Below, piece by piece: positions 35,473 through 43,733 of a stretch of DNA of 64,000 nt. The first letter of the stretch is position 1. Each line of letters opens with the position of its first letter. A model generated the notes under the pieces. It was not told where the DNA came from. It made no database searches and worked only from the letters and a program-made list of their open reading frames with translations. Both the position numbers and the translations under genes were made by a program. The DNA is from Aeromonas bivalvium (GTDB lineage Bacteria; Pseudomonadota; Gammaproteobacteria; Enterobacterales; Aeromonadaceae), in contig NZ_CDBT01000027.1 in NCBI RefSeq assembly GCF_000819765.1, positions 26,059 to 90,058 of the forward strand, in the 5' to 3' direction.

Positions 35473-37488
35473 ATGGACACTTGCATGTATCAAACAAGAC
35501 TGCGCACCCTGCTGGGCACCCTGGGCTACCAGCTGCTCTGGCTGGTACTGATCCTGATGGCGGCCCGCTATCTGATGCTGGACCACTTCGTCGAGCCCGC
35601 ACAACTGCAGGATCGGGCCGACGATCTGCGGCGCATGTGGCTGACCGGATTGCGCTACGACCTGCGCATCGCCGGCATGGCGCTTTCCCCCTTCGTCCTG
35701 GTCGGGCTCATGCTGGCGGCGGGCGAACGCGGCTGGCAGGGCATGCAGCGCTGGGCCCCGCGCCTGCTGGGGCTGACGGCCTTTCTCATCGGCGCCGTCG
35801 CCATCGGCAACTACTACTACTACCAGACCTATCACACCCACATAGACGTGTTCGCCTTCGGCCTGGTCGAAGACGACACCCAGGCCGTGCTGGCCAACAT
35901 GTGGCAGGACTATCCCATCATCAAGGGGCTGGCCCTGGCGCTGCTGCTGGGCTGGCTGCCGGCCCGCTGGGCCAGGCGTACGCTGGCCCGCACCGGCCAC
36001 AAGCCCTGGCCCCTGCCCGTCTTCATCGTCTACCTGCTCATCGCCCTGACCCTGCTGTTTGTCATCAGCCGTGGCAGCGTGGGCACCTTCCCCCTGCGCC
36101 GCGGCAACGCCCAGGTATCGGATCTGCTCGCCCTCAACAAGCTGACCCCGAACGGCCTGATGGCCATCGACTGGGCCATCAAGGACAGGGCGGAGGACAT
36201 CGTCTTCACCCCGGTCAGCCAGGCCGAGGGAGAGGCTCTGCTTGAGCGCAGCGGGCTCGGCTCCCTGATGGCGCGCACCCCGGTCAATCCCTGGCTCGCC
36301 GCCCACAAGCCCCATGTGGTGATGGCGCTGATGGAAAGCTTTGGCAGCAACATGCTGGCCTTCGATGAGCCGGGCAAGAACGACCTGCTCGGCAGTCTGC
36401 GCCCCCACTTCAAAGAAGACTTCGTCTTCAAACGCTTCCTGTCGGAAGACAACGGCACGGCCCCCTCCCTGGCCGCCCTCTTCTTCCACAGCCCGGTGCA
36501 GAACATCAGCCACAGCTCGGCCCAGCACCAGACCCTGAGCGGTACCCCGTTTGCCCTCTACAAACAGGCGGGTTACAAGCTGGTCTTCATCTCCCCGGGC
36601 AACATGATGTGGCGCAACCTGGTCAATTACCTGCCGGTGCAGGGGGTCGACGAGGTCTATGACCAGAATGCCCTGATCAAGCGCTACCCCGAGGCCGCCA
36701 AGGAGGTCACCGCCTGGGGCGTACCCGATGACTACGCCTATCGCCTGGCCCGCACCCTGCTGGAGCAATCCCGCGAGCCGCTCTTCATCAGCATTCTCAC
36801 CATCACCAATCACCCTCCCTACGAGACGCCGGCCCGCTACCAGCCGCAGCCGACCACCCCCACCCCCAGGGTCATGGCCCATGCCGAGGATGGCGACATA
36901 GAGCAGGCCAACATCCTCAGGACCTATCAGTTCGCCGCCGATGCCCTCGGCCGATTCGTCAGCGCCATCAAGGGATCCCCCCTGAGGGACAAGACGCTGA
37001 TCGCCGCCAGCGGCGATCACCAGATGCGCCGCCTCAAGGCCTTCTACCCCCGCGAACAGGTGCTGGATCGGGCCGTACCCTTCTACCTCTATGTGCCCAA
37101 GACCATACTGGCCCACAGCCGGTGGCACTTCGATCCCCTGCGGGTCGGCTCCCACAAGGACATCTTCCCCACCCTCTATGGCTTCAGCCTGTCGGACACC
37201 CCCTATCAGACCCTGGCCGGGCGCAACATGCTGGCCCCGGTCGATGACCCGCGGCGCGCCTTCGGCTACAACGTCACCCTCTGGATCGATGACAAGGGCG
37301 CCTATCCCATGAGCGGCAAGCCCAGCTTCTACCCCTGGCAGGATGACCGCCAGCTGGAGGTGAAAGAGCAGGCACAACCCGTCAGCGAGGCGCAGCAGGC
37401 CCGCCAGCAGGCACTGCCCGAGCTGTTGCGCTGGCAGCTCAACAGCCGGATCAAGGGCTTCACCGAGCCGCAGACCGCGGCCCACTGA
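35473..37488 (+). CDS. LtaS-like membrane sulfatase/phosphotransferase
   Basis: This 671-residue inner-membrane enzyme has five N-terminal transmembrane helices (about 15-38, 65-85, 93-112, 148-165, 185-205) and a periplasmic alkaline-phosphatase-fold domain. Metal and nucleophile motifs are visible: M-A-L-M-E-S-F-G-S-N, then N-G-T-A-P-S with the candidate nucleophilic Thr, and A-A-S-G-D-H-Q-M-R-R. Relatives transfer phosphoglycerol or phosphoethanolamine from phospholipids to glycans or lipid A, so modification of LPS or periplasmic glucans is likely. Either the ATG at 35473 or the one at 35485 could be the start. Confidence 0.85.
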   Translation: MDTCMYQTRLRTLLGTLGYQLLWLVLILMAARYLMLDHFVEPAQLQDRADDLRRMWLTGLRYDLRIAGMALSPFVLVGLMLAAGERGWQGMQRWAPRLLGLTAFLIGAVAIGNYYYYQTYHTHIDVFAFGLVEDDTQAVLANMWQDYPIIKGLALALLLGWLPARWARRTLARTGHKPWPLPVFIVYLLIALTLLFVISRGSVGTFPLRRGNAQVSDLLALNKLTPNGLMAIDWAIKDRAEDIVFTPVSQAEGEALLERSGLGSLMARTPVNPWLAAHKPHVVMALMESFGSNMLAFDEPGKNDLLGSLRPHFKEDFVFKRFLSEDNGTAPSLAALFFHSPVQNISHSSAQHQTLSGTPFALYKQAGYKLVFISPGNMMWRNLVNYLPVQGVDEVYDQNALIKRYPEAAKEVTAWGVPDDYAYRLARTLLEQSREPLFISILTITNHPPYETPARYQPQPTTPTPRVMAHAEDGDIEQANILRTYQFAADALGRFVSAIKGSPLRDKTLIAASGDHQMRRLKAFYPREQVLDRAVPFYLYVPKTILAHSRWHFDPLRVGSHKDIFPTLYGFSLSDTPYQTLAGRNMLAPVDDPRRAFGYNVTLWIDDKGAYPMSGKPSFYPWQDDRQLEVKEQAQPVSEAQQARQQALPELLRWQLNSRIKGFTEPQTAAH

Positions 37489-37501
37489 GGGGCCATCCAG
37501 C

Positions 37502-37529
37502 AAAAAGGCTTCCCGCGGGAAGCCTTTTT
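37502..37529. terminator. Perfect bidirectional terminator
   Basis: Thirteen-base perfect arms (37502-37514 and 37517-37529) begin with A5 and end with T5. It lies between the convergent sulfatase and glycosyltransferase genes and should stop both. Confidence 0.9.
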
Positions 37530-37553
37530 CATTGTGCCTGAAGGGTTTGTGTC

Positions 37554-38660
37554 TCAGCCCTGATACCGGCGGGCCAGCTCATCCAGGTGATGGCTCATGG
37601 AGAACTCCCGCTGTGCCCGCTCCCGGGCCGCCATCCCCAACCGCTGGCGCAGCGACTCATCCACCAGCAAGCTGGCTATCTGGCCGGCGAGGGCGGCCGG
37701 GTCGGTGGGGGTCGCCAGCAGGCCCGCCTCCCCCAGCACTTCGGGCACGGCCCCCGTGCTGGCACCGACGATGGCCTTGCCTGCCGCCATCGCCTCGATC
37801 ACCGTCAGGCCGAACGCCTCGTTATGGGAGGGGATGGCCACCAGATCCATGGCTTGCAGCATGCGCTGGGTATCGCGGCGAAAGCCGGTCAGCAGCACCC
37901 TCTCCTGCACGCCCGCCTCGTTGATGCGCTGGCGCAGTGCCGCCACCACCTTTTCGTCCGACCCTTCGCTGGCCTGAGTACCGCCCACGATCAGCAGGTG
38001 CAGCCTGGGGTGCGCCTGCGCCAGCAGCAGGAAGGCCTCCAGCAGATCGGGCTGGCCCTTGCCCCGGCCAATCCGGCCCAGCACCCCGAGCAGCAGGGCA
38101 TCCTCTGCTATCCCCAGTTCGGCGCGTATCTCCGCGGCGGGCTCATCGCACCGGGTCAGATCGGTGCCAAGCCAGAGCCGTTCGATGCGTGAGGCCGGCA
38201 GCGGCAGCGCCTTGAGATTGCGGCGGCGGGTCTCGTCGCTGATGGAGAGCACCAGATCCACCCTGCCGTAGATCCAGCGATGGAGTGGATCCCGCTTGGG
38301 CCGGGTCGCCCCCATGTGCTCGGTGAACAGCAGCCGCAGCGGCCACAGGCGCTTGAGCAGGGCCGCCAGCAGCAGATCCCCCGACTTGTGGCAGTGCACC
38401 AGCCGGATGTCCCGCGCCTTGAGCCAGCGGCGCAGGGTCAGCAGCTGGCGCAGTCCCTGGCCGCGGGAGTCCAGCTCGAACACCTCGAACCCTTGCGCCT
38501 TCATGCCCTCGGCCACCTTGCTGCCGCGCAGCGCCAGACCATGGACCCGCCAGCCGCGCGCCATCATGCCGCTGCCGACCCGCAGCGGGTACATCTCCAG
38601 GCCGCCCCAGCCCTGGGAGAGACAAATATGCAGCAACCCCGTCATCTCACTCGCCTTCAT
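37554..38660 (-). CDS. Glycosyltransferase family 4 next to hldD
   Basis: This 368-residue GT-B enzyme shows H-I-C-L-S-Q-G-W-G-G-L-E-M-Y near the N-terminus, G-R-I-G-R-G-K-G-Q-P-D-L-L-E-A mid-protein, and the donor motif E-A-F-G-L-T-V-I-E-A-M-A-A-G. It lies 69 bases after hldD on the same strand, suggesting cotranscription and a role in heptose-containing LPS core. Two starts are possible: the ATG at 38660 (chosen) or at 38645. The sugar specificity is not readable. Confidence 0.83.
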   Translation of the reverse strand: MKASEMTGLLHICLSQGWGGLEMYPLRVGSGMMARGWRVHGLALRGSKVAEGMKAQGFEVFELDSRGQGLRQLLTLRRWLKARDIRLVHCHKSGDLLLAALLKRLWPLRLLFTEHMGATRPKRDPLHRWIYGRVDLVLSISDETRRRNLKALPLPASRIERLWLGTDLTRCDEPAAEIRAELGIAEDALLLGVLGRIGRGKGQPDLLEAFLLLAQAHPRLHLLIVGGTQASEGSDEKVVAALRQRINEAGVQERVLLTGFRRDTQRMLQAMDLVAIPSHNEAFGLTVIEAMAAGKAIVGASTGAVPEVLGEAGLLATPTDPAALAGQIASLLVDESLRQRLGMAARERAQREFSMSHHLDELARRYQG

Positions 38661-38688
38661 GTTCTTGCTCGCCTTCGCCCAAACAGAG

Positions 38689-38710
38689 AGGGCGCCGGAG
38701 AGGGCGCCCT
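38689..38710 (-). terminator. Hairpin between hldD and the glycosyltransferase
   Basis: AGGGCGCC and GGCGCCCT form an 8-base perfect stem with a 6-base loop. There is no T-run, so it may attenuate or stabilise rather than stop transcription from hldD. Confidence 0.35.
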
Positions 38711-38729
38711 GACATGACATAAACCTGAC

Positions 38730-39686
38730 TCAGCGGTTCAGCCAGGCCATGTAATCGGCCACACCCTCGGCCACCGTCTTGAACTCGTCGGGGTAGCCGG
38801 CGGCGTGCAAGCGGGTCAGATCCGCCTGGGTGAAGCTCTGGTAACGGCCCTTGAGGTGATCCGGGAAGGGGATGTACTCGATGGCCCCTTGCTGATGATG
38901 CTTGATCACCGCCTCGGCCACGTGCTGGAACGGCTCTGCCCGGCCGGTGCCGCAGTTGAAGATGCCGGATTGCTGCGGGTTCTGCCAGAACCAGAGGTTG
39001 ACCTTGCAGACGTCATCCACATAGATGAAGTCGCGCATCTGGCCGCCGTCGGGGAAGCCGTCGCAGCCCTCGAACAGCTTGGGATTCTCCCCCTTCTTCA
39101 CCTGGGTGTTGAGGTGGAAGGCAACCGAAGCCATGGCGCCCTTGTGCTGCTCGCGCGGGCCATAGACGTTGAAGTACTTCAGACCGACTACCTGGGAGTT
39201 GATCTCCGGCAGCCAGCGGCGCACGTACTGGTCGAACAGCTGCTTGGAGTAGCCGTAGACGTTGAGGGGCTGCTCGAACCGGGGATCTTCGATGAAGTTG
39301 TCGTTGCGCCCGCCATAGGTCGCGGCGGAAGAGGCATAGATGAAGGGGATTTCCCGCTCGATGCAGTAGTGGAACAGATCCTTGGAGTACTCGTAGTTGA
39401 CCTCCATGATGAACTTGCCGTTCCACTCAGTGGTGGCGGAGCAGGCCCCTTCGTGGAAGATCACCTCGATGCCGCCGTCCCACTCCTCGAACTCGTCACC
39501 GGAGACGATCCGCGCCTGGAATTCATCCTTGTCCATGTAGTCGGCAATGGTCAGATCCACCAGGTTGACGAACTTGGTGCCATCGGTCAGATCGTCGATG
39601 ACCACCACATCGGTTCGTCCCATGGCATTGAGTTGCTTGACCAGATTGCTGCCGATAAAGCCTGCACCGCCCGTTACTACGATCAT
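38730..39686 (-). CDS. hldD: ADP-L-glycero-D-manno-heptose 6-epimerase
   Basis: HldD (RfaD) converts ADP-D-glycero- to ADP-L-glycero-D-manno-heptose, the donor for WaaC and WaaF. The 318-residue extended SDR has the Rossmann motif G-G-A-G-F-I-G-S-N at 7-15, the catalytic Tyr-x3-Lys in [10 protein letters not shown] near 140, and [12 protein letters not shown]. The start is the ATG at 39686 just before I-V-V-T-G; a longer frame was rejected. It is divergent from the TetR gene. It supplies substrate for waaF in the other LPS cluster. Confidence 0.96.
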   Translation of the reverse strand: MIVVTGGAGFIGSNLVKQLNAMGRTDVVVIDDLTDGTKFVNLVDLTIADYMDKDEFQARIVSGDEFEEWDGGIEVIFHEGACSATTEWNGKFIMEVNYEYSKDLFHYCIEREIPFIYASSAATYGGRNDNFIEDPRFEQPLNVYGYSKQLFDQYVRRWLPEINSQVVGLKYFNVYGPREQHKGAMASVAFHLNTQVKKGENPKLFEGCDGFPDGGQMRDFIYVDDVCKVNLWFWQNPQQSGIFNCGTGRAEPFQHVAEAVIKHHQQGAIEYIPFPDHLKGRYQSFTQADLTRLHAAGYPDEFKTVAEGVADYMAWLNR

Positions 39687-39834
39687 GGAGTTTGCCTCGT
39701 CTGCGTTGATGCCCACCGTGTGACGGCCGATTAAAGCTGTGTATAGTGAGCCAATTTGAAATTGCCGAAAAGTCTATCACGGGCCGCCAGGGGATACGAC
39801 CTCGACGCAAGGCGGCCCGGCAGAGGGAACCGCG

Positions 39835-40479
39835 ATGAAAACCAGAGACAGGATCATTCACAGCGCCATCGAACTGTTCAACGATCAGGGCGAACGCAAC
39901 ATCACCACCAACCACATCGCCGCCCACCTCGGCATCAGCCCGGGCAACCTCTACTACCACTTTCGCAACAAAGAAGACATCATCCACTCCATCTTCGACC
40001 AGTACGCCCGCCATCTCAGCGAGAGCTTCACCCCGGCCCGCAGCACCGAGATCCGGCTCGACGATCTGATGGGCTACCTGGACGCCATCTTCTACCTGAT
40101 GTGGCAGTTCCGCTTCTTTTACGCCAATCTGCCGGACATCCTCAGTCGCGACGAACTGCTGCAACACAAGTACCTCAAGGCCCAGGAGCAGCTGCGTGCC
40201 GCCGTGGAGGCGCTGCTCAGAAGCCTGCGCGAAGGGGGCATCATAGCGGTCAGCGACGCCGATCTGCCGGATCTTGGCCAGACCATCAAGATGGTGGTCA
40301 CCTGCTGGATCCCCTTCCAGATTGCCCAGGCGCCCCATACCCGCATCACCAAGCCCTTGCTTTATCAGGGGGTCTTGCGAGTGCTCTTCCTGCTGCGCCC
40401 CTATGTGCAGCCCCAGGTCGCTCCCCGGATCCAGCAACTGGAACAACACTACCGCCAGCTGGCACAGCTGGGCGGCTGA
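39835..40479 (+). CDS. TetR/AcrR family regulator
   Basis: This is a 214-residue transcription factor. Its N-terminal helix-turn-helix is I-T-T-N-H-I-A-A-H-L-G-I-S-P-G-N-L-Y-Y-H-F-R-N-K-E at about 22-47. A helical ligand domain, rich in aromatic residues near 80-100 (L-M-W-Q-F-R-F-F-Y-A-N-L-P), suggests a hydrophobic ligand such as a fatty acid. It lies divergent from hldD with a 148-base gap, which may hold its operator. The target is unknown. Confidence 0.88.
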   Translation: MKTRDRIIHSAIELFNDQGERNITTNHIAAHLGISPGNLYYHFRNKEDIIHSIFDQYARHLSESFTPARSTEIRLDDLMGYLDAIFYLMWQFRFFYANLPDILSRDELLQHKYLKAQEQLRAAVEALLRSLREGGIIAVSDADLPDLGQTIKMVVTCWIPFQIAQAPHTRITKPLLYQGVLRVLFLLRPYVQPQVAPRIQQLEQHYRQLAQLGG

Positions 40480-40716
40480 GGGCGGAACTCGCCCGACATG
40501 GCGGGCCGCGCCGCTCATCCGGAGCGGAAGAGGCAGGCCAGACGGCTCCCTTTCTCAGGATCGGCGGTGCGGTCAGTGCCAGTTGGCACAAGGCTTCGGG
40601 TGATCTGTTTCACACATGTTGAATATCAGCATAATAATTTGAATTGATGGGACGCAGTTGCAGTAAAATGTTGCCCAATGTTGATAAACCGCTGTAATAG
40701 CCAATGAGGTTCGAGG

Positions 40717-41910
40717 ATGTCTAACGGATTCTATCGCCACCTGACCGAGCAGCTTGACCAAGTGCAGGCAGAAGGACTCTACAAGCAGGAGCGCATCATC
40801 AGCTCGGCGCAGCAGGCAAGCATAGAGGTCGGCCAGCAGCAGGTGCTGAACTTCTGTGCCAACAACTATCTCGGCCTGGCCAACCACCCCGAGCTGATTG
40901 CCGCCGCCAAGGCAGGCCTCGACAGCCATGGCTTCGGCATGGCCTCGGTGCGCTTCATCTGCGGCACCCAGGACAGCCACAAGGTGCTGGAGCAGAAGCT
41001 CTCCGCCTTCCTCGGCACCGAGGACACCATCCTCTACTCCTCCTGTTTCGATGCCAACGGCGGTCTGTTCGAGACCCTGTTCGGCGCCGAGGACGCCATC
41101 ATCTCCGATGCCCTCAACCACGCCTCCATCATCGACGGCGTGCGGCTGTGCAAGGCCAGGCGCTACCGCTATGCCAACAACGACATGGCCGAACTGGAAG
41201 CCCAGCTCAAGCAAGCCCAAGCCGATGGTGCCCGCTTCAAGCTGATCGCCACCGACGGCGTCTTCTCCATGGACGGTGTCATCGCCGACCTCAAGTCCAT
41301 CTGCGATCTGGCGGACAAATATGACGCCCTGGTGATGGTGGATGACTCCCACGCCGTCGGTTTCATCGGCGAGAACGGCCGCGGCACCCACGAATACTGC
41401 GATGTGCTGGAGCGGGTCGACATCATCACGGGCACCCTGGGCAAGGCCCTCGGCGGCGCCTCCGGCGGCTACACCAGTGGCAAAAAAGAGGTGATCGACT
41501 GGCTGCGTCAACGCTCCCGCCCCTACCTGTTCTCCAACTCCCTGGCCCCTTCCATCGTCTCGGCCACCATCAAGGTGCTCGAGCTGCTGGAACAGGGTCA
41601 CGACCTGCGCGCCCGCCTGAAAGAGAACAGCGACTACTTCCGTGCCCGCATGAGCGCCGCCGGCTTCACCCTGGCCGGGGCCGATCACGCCATCATCCCG
41701 GTCATGCTGGGGGACGCCAAGCTGGCCGCGGAGATGGCGAGCCGCATGCTGGCCGAGGGCATCTATGTGGTGGGCTTCTCCTTCCCCGTGGTGCCCAAAG
41801 GTCAGGCGCGCATTCGCACCCAGATGTCCGCCGCCCACACCCGCGAACAGCTGGACCGGGCCATCGATGCCTTCATCCGCATCGGCCGCGACCTGAACAT
41901 CATTCAATAA
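40717..41910 (+). CDS. kbl: 2-amino-3-ketobutyrate CoA ligase (glycine C-acetyltransferase)
   Basis: Kbl cleaves 2-amino-3-oxobutyrate with CoA into glycine and acetyl-CoA, the second step of threonine degradation. The 397-residue PLP enzyme has [10 protein letters not shown] near 46, D-D-S-H-A-V-G-F near 208, and the Schiff-base Lys in G-T-L-G-K-A-L-G-G near 243. It is followed by tdh after 81 bases, the usual kbl-tdh operon. It is cytosolic. A GAGG site precedes the ATG. Confidence 0.96.
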   Translation: MSNGFYRHLTEQLDQVQAEGLYKQERIISSAQQASIEVGQQQVLNFCANNYLGLANHPELIAAAKAGLDSHGFGMASVRFICGTQDSHKVLEQKLSAFLGTEDTILYSSCFDANGGLFETLFGAEDAIISDALNHASIIDGVRLCKARRYRYANNDMAELEAQLKQAQADGARFKLIATDGVFSMDGVIADLKSICDLADKYDALVMVDDSHAVGFIGENGRGTHEYCDVLERVDIITGTLGKALGGASGGYTSGKKEVIDWLRQRSRPYLFSNSLAPSIVSATIKVLELLEQGHDLRARLKENSDYFRARMSAAGFTLAGADHAIIPVMLGDAKLAAEMASRMLAEGIYVVGFSFPVVPKGQARIRTQMSAAHTREQLDRAIDAFIRIGRDLNIIQ

Positions 41911-41911
41911 A

Positions 41912-41937
41912 CAGCGAGGGGCCGACAGGCCCCTTCT
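41912..41937 (+). terminator. Short hairpin between kbl and tdh
   Basis: GAGGGGCC and GGCCCCTTC pair across GACA. The short T-run and internal position suggest attenuation or mRNA stabilisation rather than full termination. Confidence 0.35.
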
Positions 41938-41991
41938 TGAACCGACCCATAGCTCAACCTCTGCACCGGGCCCGACCCGTGAGGAACCGTC

Positions 41992-43017
41992 ATGAAAGCA
42001 CTCTCCAAACTCAAATCCGAACCCGGCATCTGGATGACGGATGTGCCCGCCCCCGAGCTCGGCCACAATGACCTGCTGATCAAGATCCGCAAGACCGCCA
42101 TCTGCGGCACCGACATGCACATCTACAACTGGGACGAGTGGTCCCAGAAGACCATCCCCGTGCCCATGGTGGTCGGCCACGAGTATGTCGGCGAGGTGGT
42201 CGCCATCGGTCAGGAGGTGCGCGGCTTCGCGGTGGGGGATCGCGTCTCCGGCGAGGGGCACATCACCTGCGGTCATTGCCGCAACTGCCGCGCTGGCCGC
42301 ACCCACCTGTGCCGCAACACGGTCGGGGTCGGGGTCAACCGCCCGGGCAGCTTCGCCGAATACCTGGTGATCCCGGCCTTCAACGCCTTCAAGCTGCCGG
42401 ACAACATCCCGGATGAGCTGGCCGCCATCTTCGATCCGTTCGGCAACGCCGTGCACACCGCCCTCTCCTTCGATCTGGTGGGCGAAGACGTGCTCATCAC
42501 GGGGGCAGGCCCCATCGGCATCATGGCCGCCGCCGTCTGCCGCCATGTGGGCGCCCGCCACGTGGTGATCACCGACGTCAACGAGTACCGCCTCGAACTG
42601 GCCCGCAAGATGGGGGCCACCCGCGCCGTCAACGTCAGCAAGGAGAAGCTCTCCGACGTGATGGCAGATCTCGGCATGACCGAAGGCTTCGACGTGGGGC
42701 TGGAGATGTCCGGCGTGCCCTCCGCCTTCCAGGACATGCTGGCCAAGATGAACCATGGCGGCAAGATCGCCATGCTCGGCATTCCCCCCTCCACCATGGC
42801 GATCGACTGGAACCAGGTCATCTTCAAGGGGCTGTTTATCAAGGGGATCTATGGCCGCGAGATGTTCGAGACCTGGTACAAGATGGCGAGCCTGATCCAG
42901 TCCGGGCTGGATCTCTCCCCCATCATCACCCACCACTTCCACATCGACGACTTCCAGCAAGGCTTCGATGCCATGGGCTCTGGCCAATCCGGCAAGGTGA
43001 TCCTGAGCTGGGATTGA
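41992..43017 (+). CDS. tdh: L-threonine 3-dehydrogenase
   Basis: Tdh oxidises L-threonine to 2-amino-3-oxobutyrate with NAD+, which Kbl then cleaves. The 341-residue zinc alcohol-dehydrogenase-type protein has the catalytic zinc ligands C-G-T-D and G-H-E-Y. The four-Cys structural zinc site reads [15 protein letters not shown], and the NAD fold reads [11 protein letters not shown] near 168. Length and motifs match E. coli Tdh. Confidence 0.97.
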   Translation: MKALSKLKSEPGIWMTDVPAPELGHNDLLIKIRKTAICGTDMHIYNWDEWSQKTIPVPMVVGHEYVGEVVAIGQEVRGFAVGDRVSGEGHITCGHCRNCRAGRTHLCRNTVGVGVNRPGSFAEYLVIPAFNAFKLPDNIPDELAAIFDPFGNAVHTALSFDLVGEDVLITGAGPIGIMAAAVCRHVGARHVVITDVNEYRLELARKMGATRAVNVSKEKLSDVMADLGMTEGFDVGLEMSGVPSAFQDMLAKMNHGGKIAMLGIPPSTMAIDWNQVIFKGLFIKGIYGREMFETWYKMASLIQSGLDLSPIITHHFHIDDFQQGFDAMGSGQSGKVILSWD

Positions 43018-43040
43018 ACGGCTGACCGAAGGATATGACC

Positions 43041-43068
43041 CAGCAACCCGGCTCAGGCCGGGTTGCTG
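43041..43068 (+). terminator. Hairpin after tdh
   Basis: Twelve-base perfect arms (43041-43052 and 43057-43068) with a 4-base loop lie 24 bases after the tdh stop. No T-run follows, so termination efficiency is uncertain. Confidence 0.6.
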
Positions 43069-43129
43069 CCATCCGTGGCCAGGAGCCGGATCCGGCGCAC
43101 AGACTGCTTAACACTTCACACACAAGCGT

Positions 43130-43158
43130 TTAAATGCCTGTAACTATTCGGTTATAAT
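43130..43158 (+). promoter_or_regulatory. Sigma70 promoter of the cytochrome c gene
   Basis: A consensus TATAAT (43153-43158) has TTAAAT (43130-43135) 17 bases upstream; the -35 matches only 3 of 6 positions. The predicted start is about 35 bases before the gene. Confidence 0.6.
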
Positions 43159-43198
43159 CCCGTCGTTTCTAGGGATAATAAGAGCCTGCTGGGAGTAC

Positions 43199-43651
43199 AT
43201 GAGCGTGTTGAGAAAACTGAGCTGTTTACTGGTCGCCGGTATCGCGGTCGCCAGCCTGTCCGGCGCCGCGTTCGCCGCCGACGAAATGTCGCCGGAAGCC
43301 ATCGCCGAACGGATCAAGCCCGTGGGTGATGTCTATACCGCCAAGGATCTGGAAGGGATAGCCCCGGCGGCCACGGCCAGCACCACGGCCGCCTCCGGCC
43401 CCCGTGATGGTGAGACCGTCTACAAGGGCGCCTGCTTCGCCTGCCACGATACCGGCGCCGCCGGGGCACCCAAGCGCGGTGACAAGGCTGCCTGGGAACC
43501 CCGCATTGCCCAGGGCTTCGATACCCTGCGCAAGCATGCCATCGAAGGCTTCACCGGCCAGGCTGGCATGATGCCGCCACGGGGTACCTGCGCGGCCTGT
43601 AGTGATGAAGAGATCGAGAATGCCATCCACTACATGACGGACAATCTCTAA
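43199..43651 (+). CDS. Periplasmic class I cytochrome c5
   Basis: This is a 150-residue secreted electron-transfer protein. A Sec signal peptide ends near residue 27 (A-A-F-A-A). The heme site C-F-A-C-H lies at 79-83 and the axial Met in G-M-M-P-P-R-G-T-C near 125. The additional Cys pair at the end (G-T-C-A-A-C) is typical of cytochrome c5. An Ala/Thr-rich linker separates signal and heme domain. It is monocistronic, with its own promoter and terminator. The likely role is electron delivery to terminal oxidases or reductases. Confidence 0.93.
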   Translation: MSVLRKLSCLLVAGIAVASLSGAAFAADEMSPEAIAERIKPVGDVYTAKDLEGIAPAATASTTAASGPRDGETVYKGACFACHDTGAAGAPKRGDKAAWEPRIAQGFDTLRKHAIEGFTGQAGMMPPRGTCAACSDEEIENAIHYMTDNL

Positions 43652-43658
43652 GTCATTG

Positions 43659-43684
43659 AAAGGGCCGCAATTGCGGCCCTTTTA
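43659..43684 (+). terminator. Terminator after cytochrome c5
   Basis: A perfect 24-base palindrome centred between 43670 and 43671, AAAGGGCCGCAA and its complement, is followed by a T-rich tail. Confidence 0.85.
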
Positions 43685-43733
43685 TTCTCTTGGCTTGCGA
43701 CTACCCTTGTAGGGTAGCGTCACTCGGGAGTCC

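Noticed and set aside
40573..42987. 804-codon minus-strand frame over kbl-tdh
   Set aside because: Antisense shadow; Gly/Asp/His-rich and without motifs.
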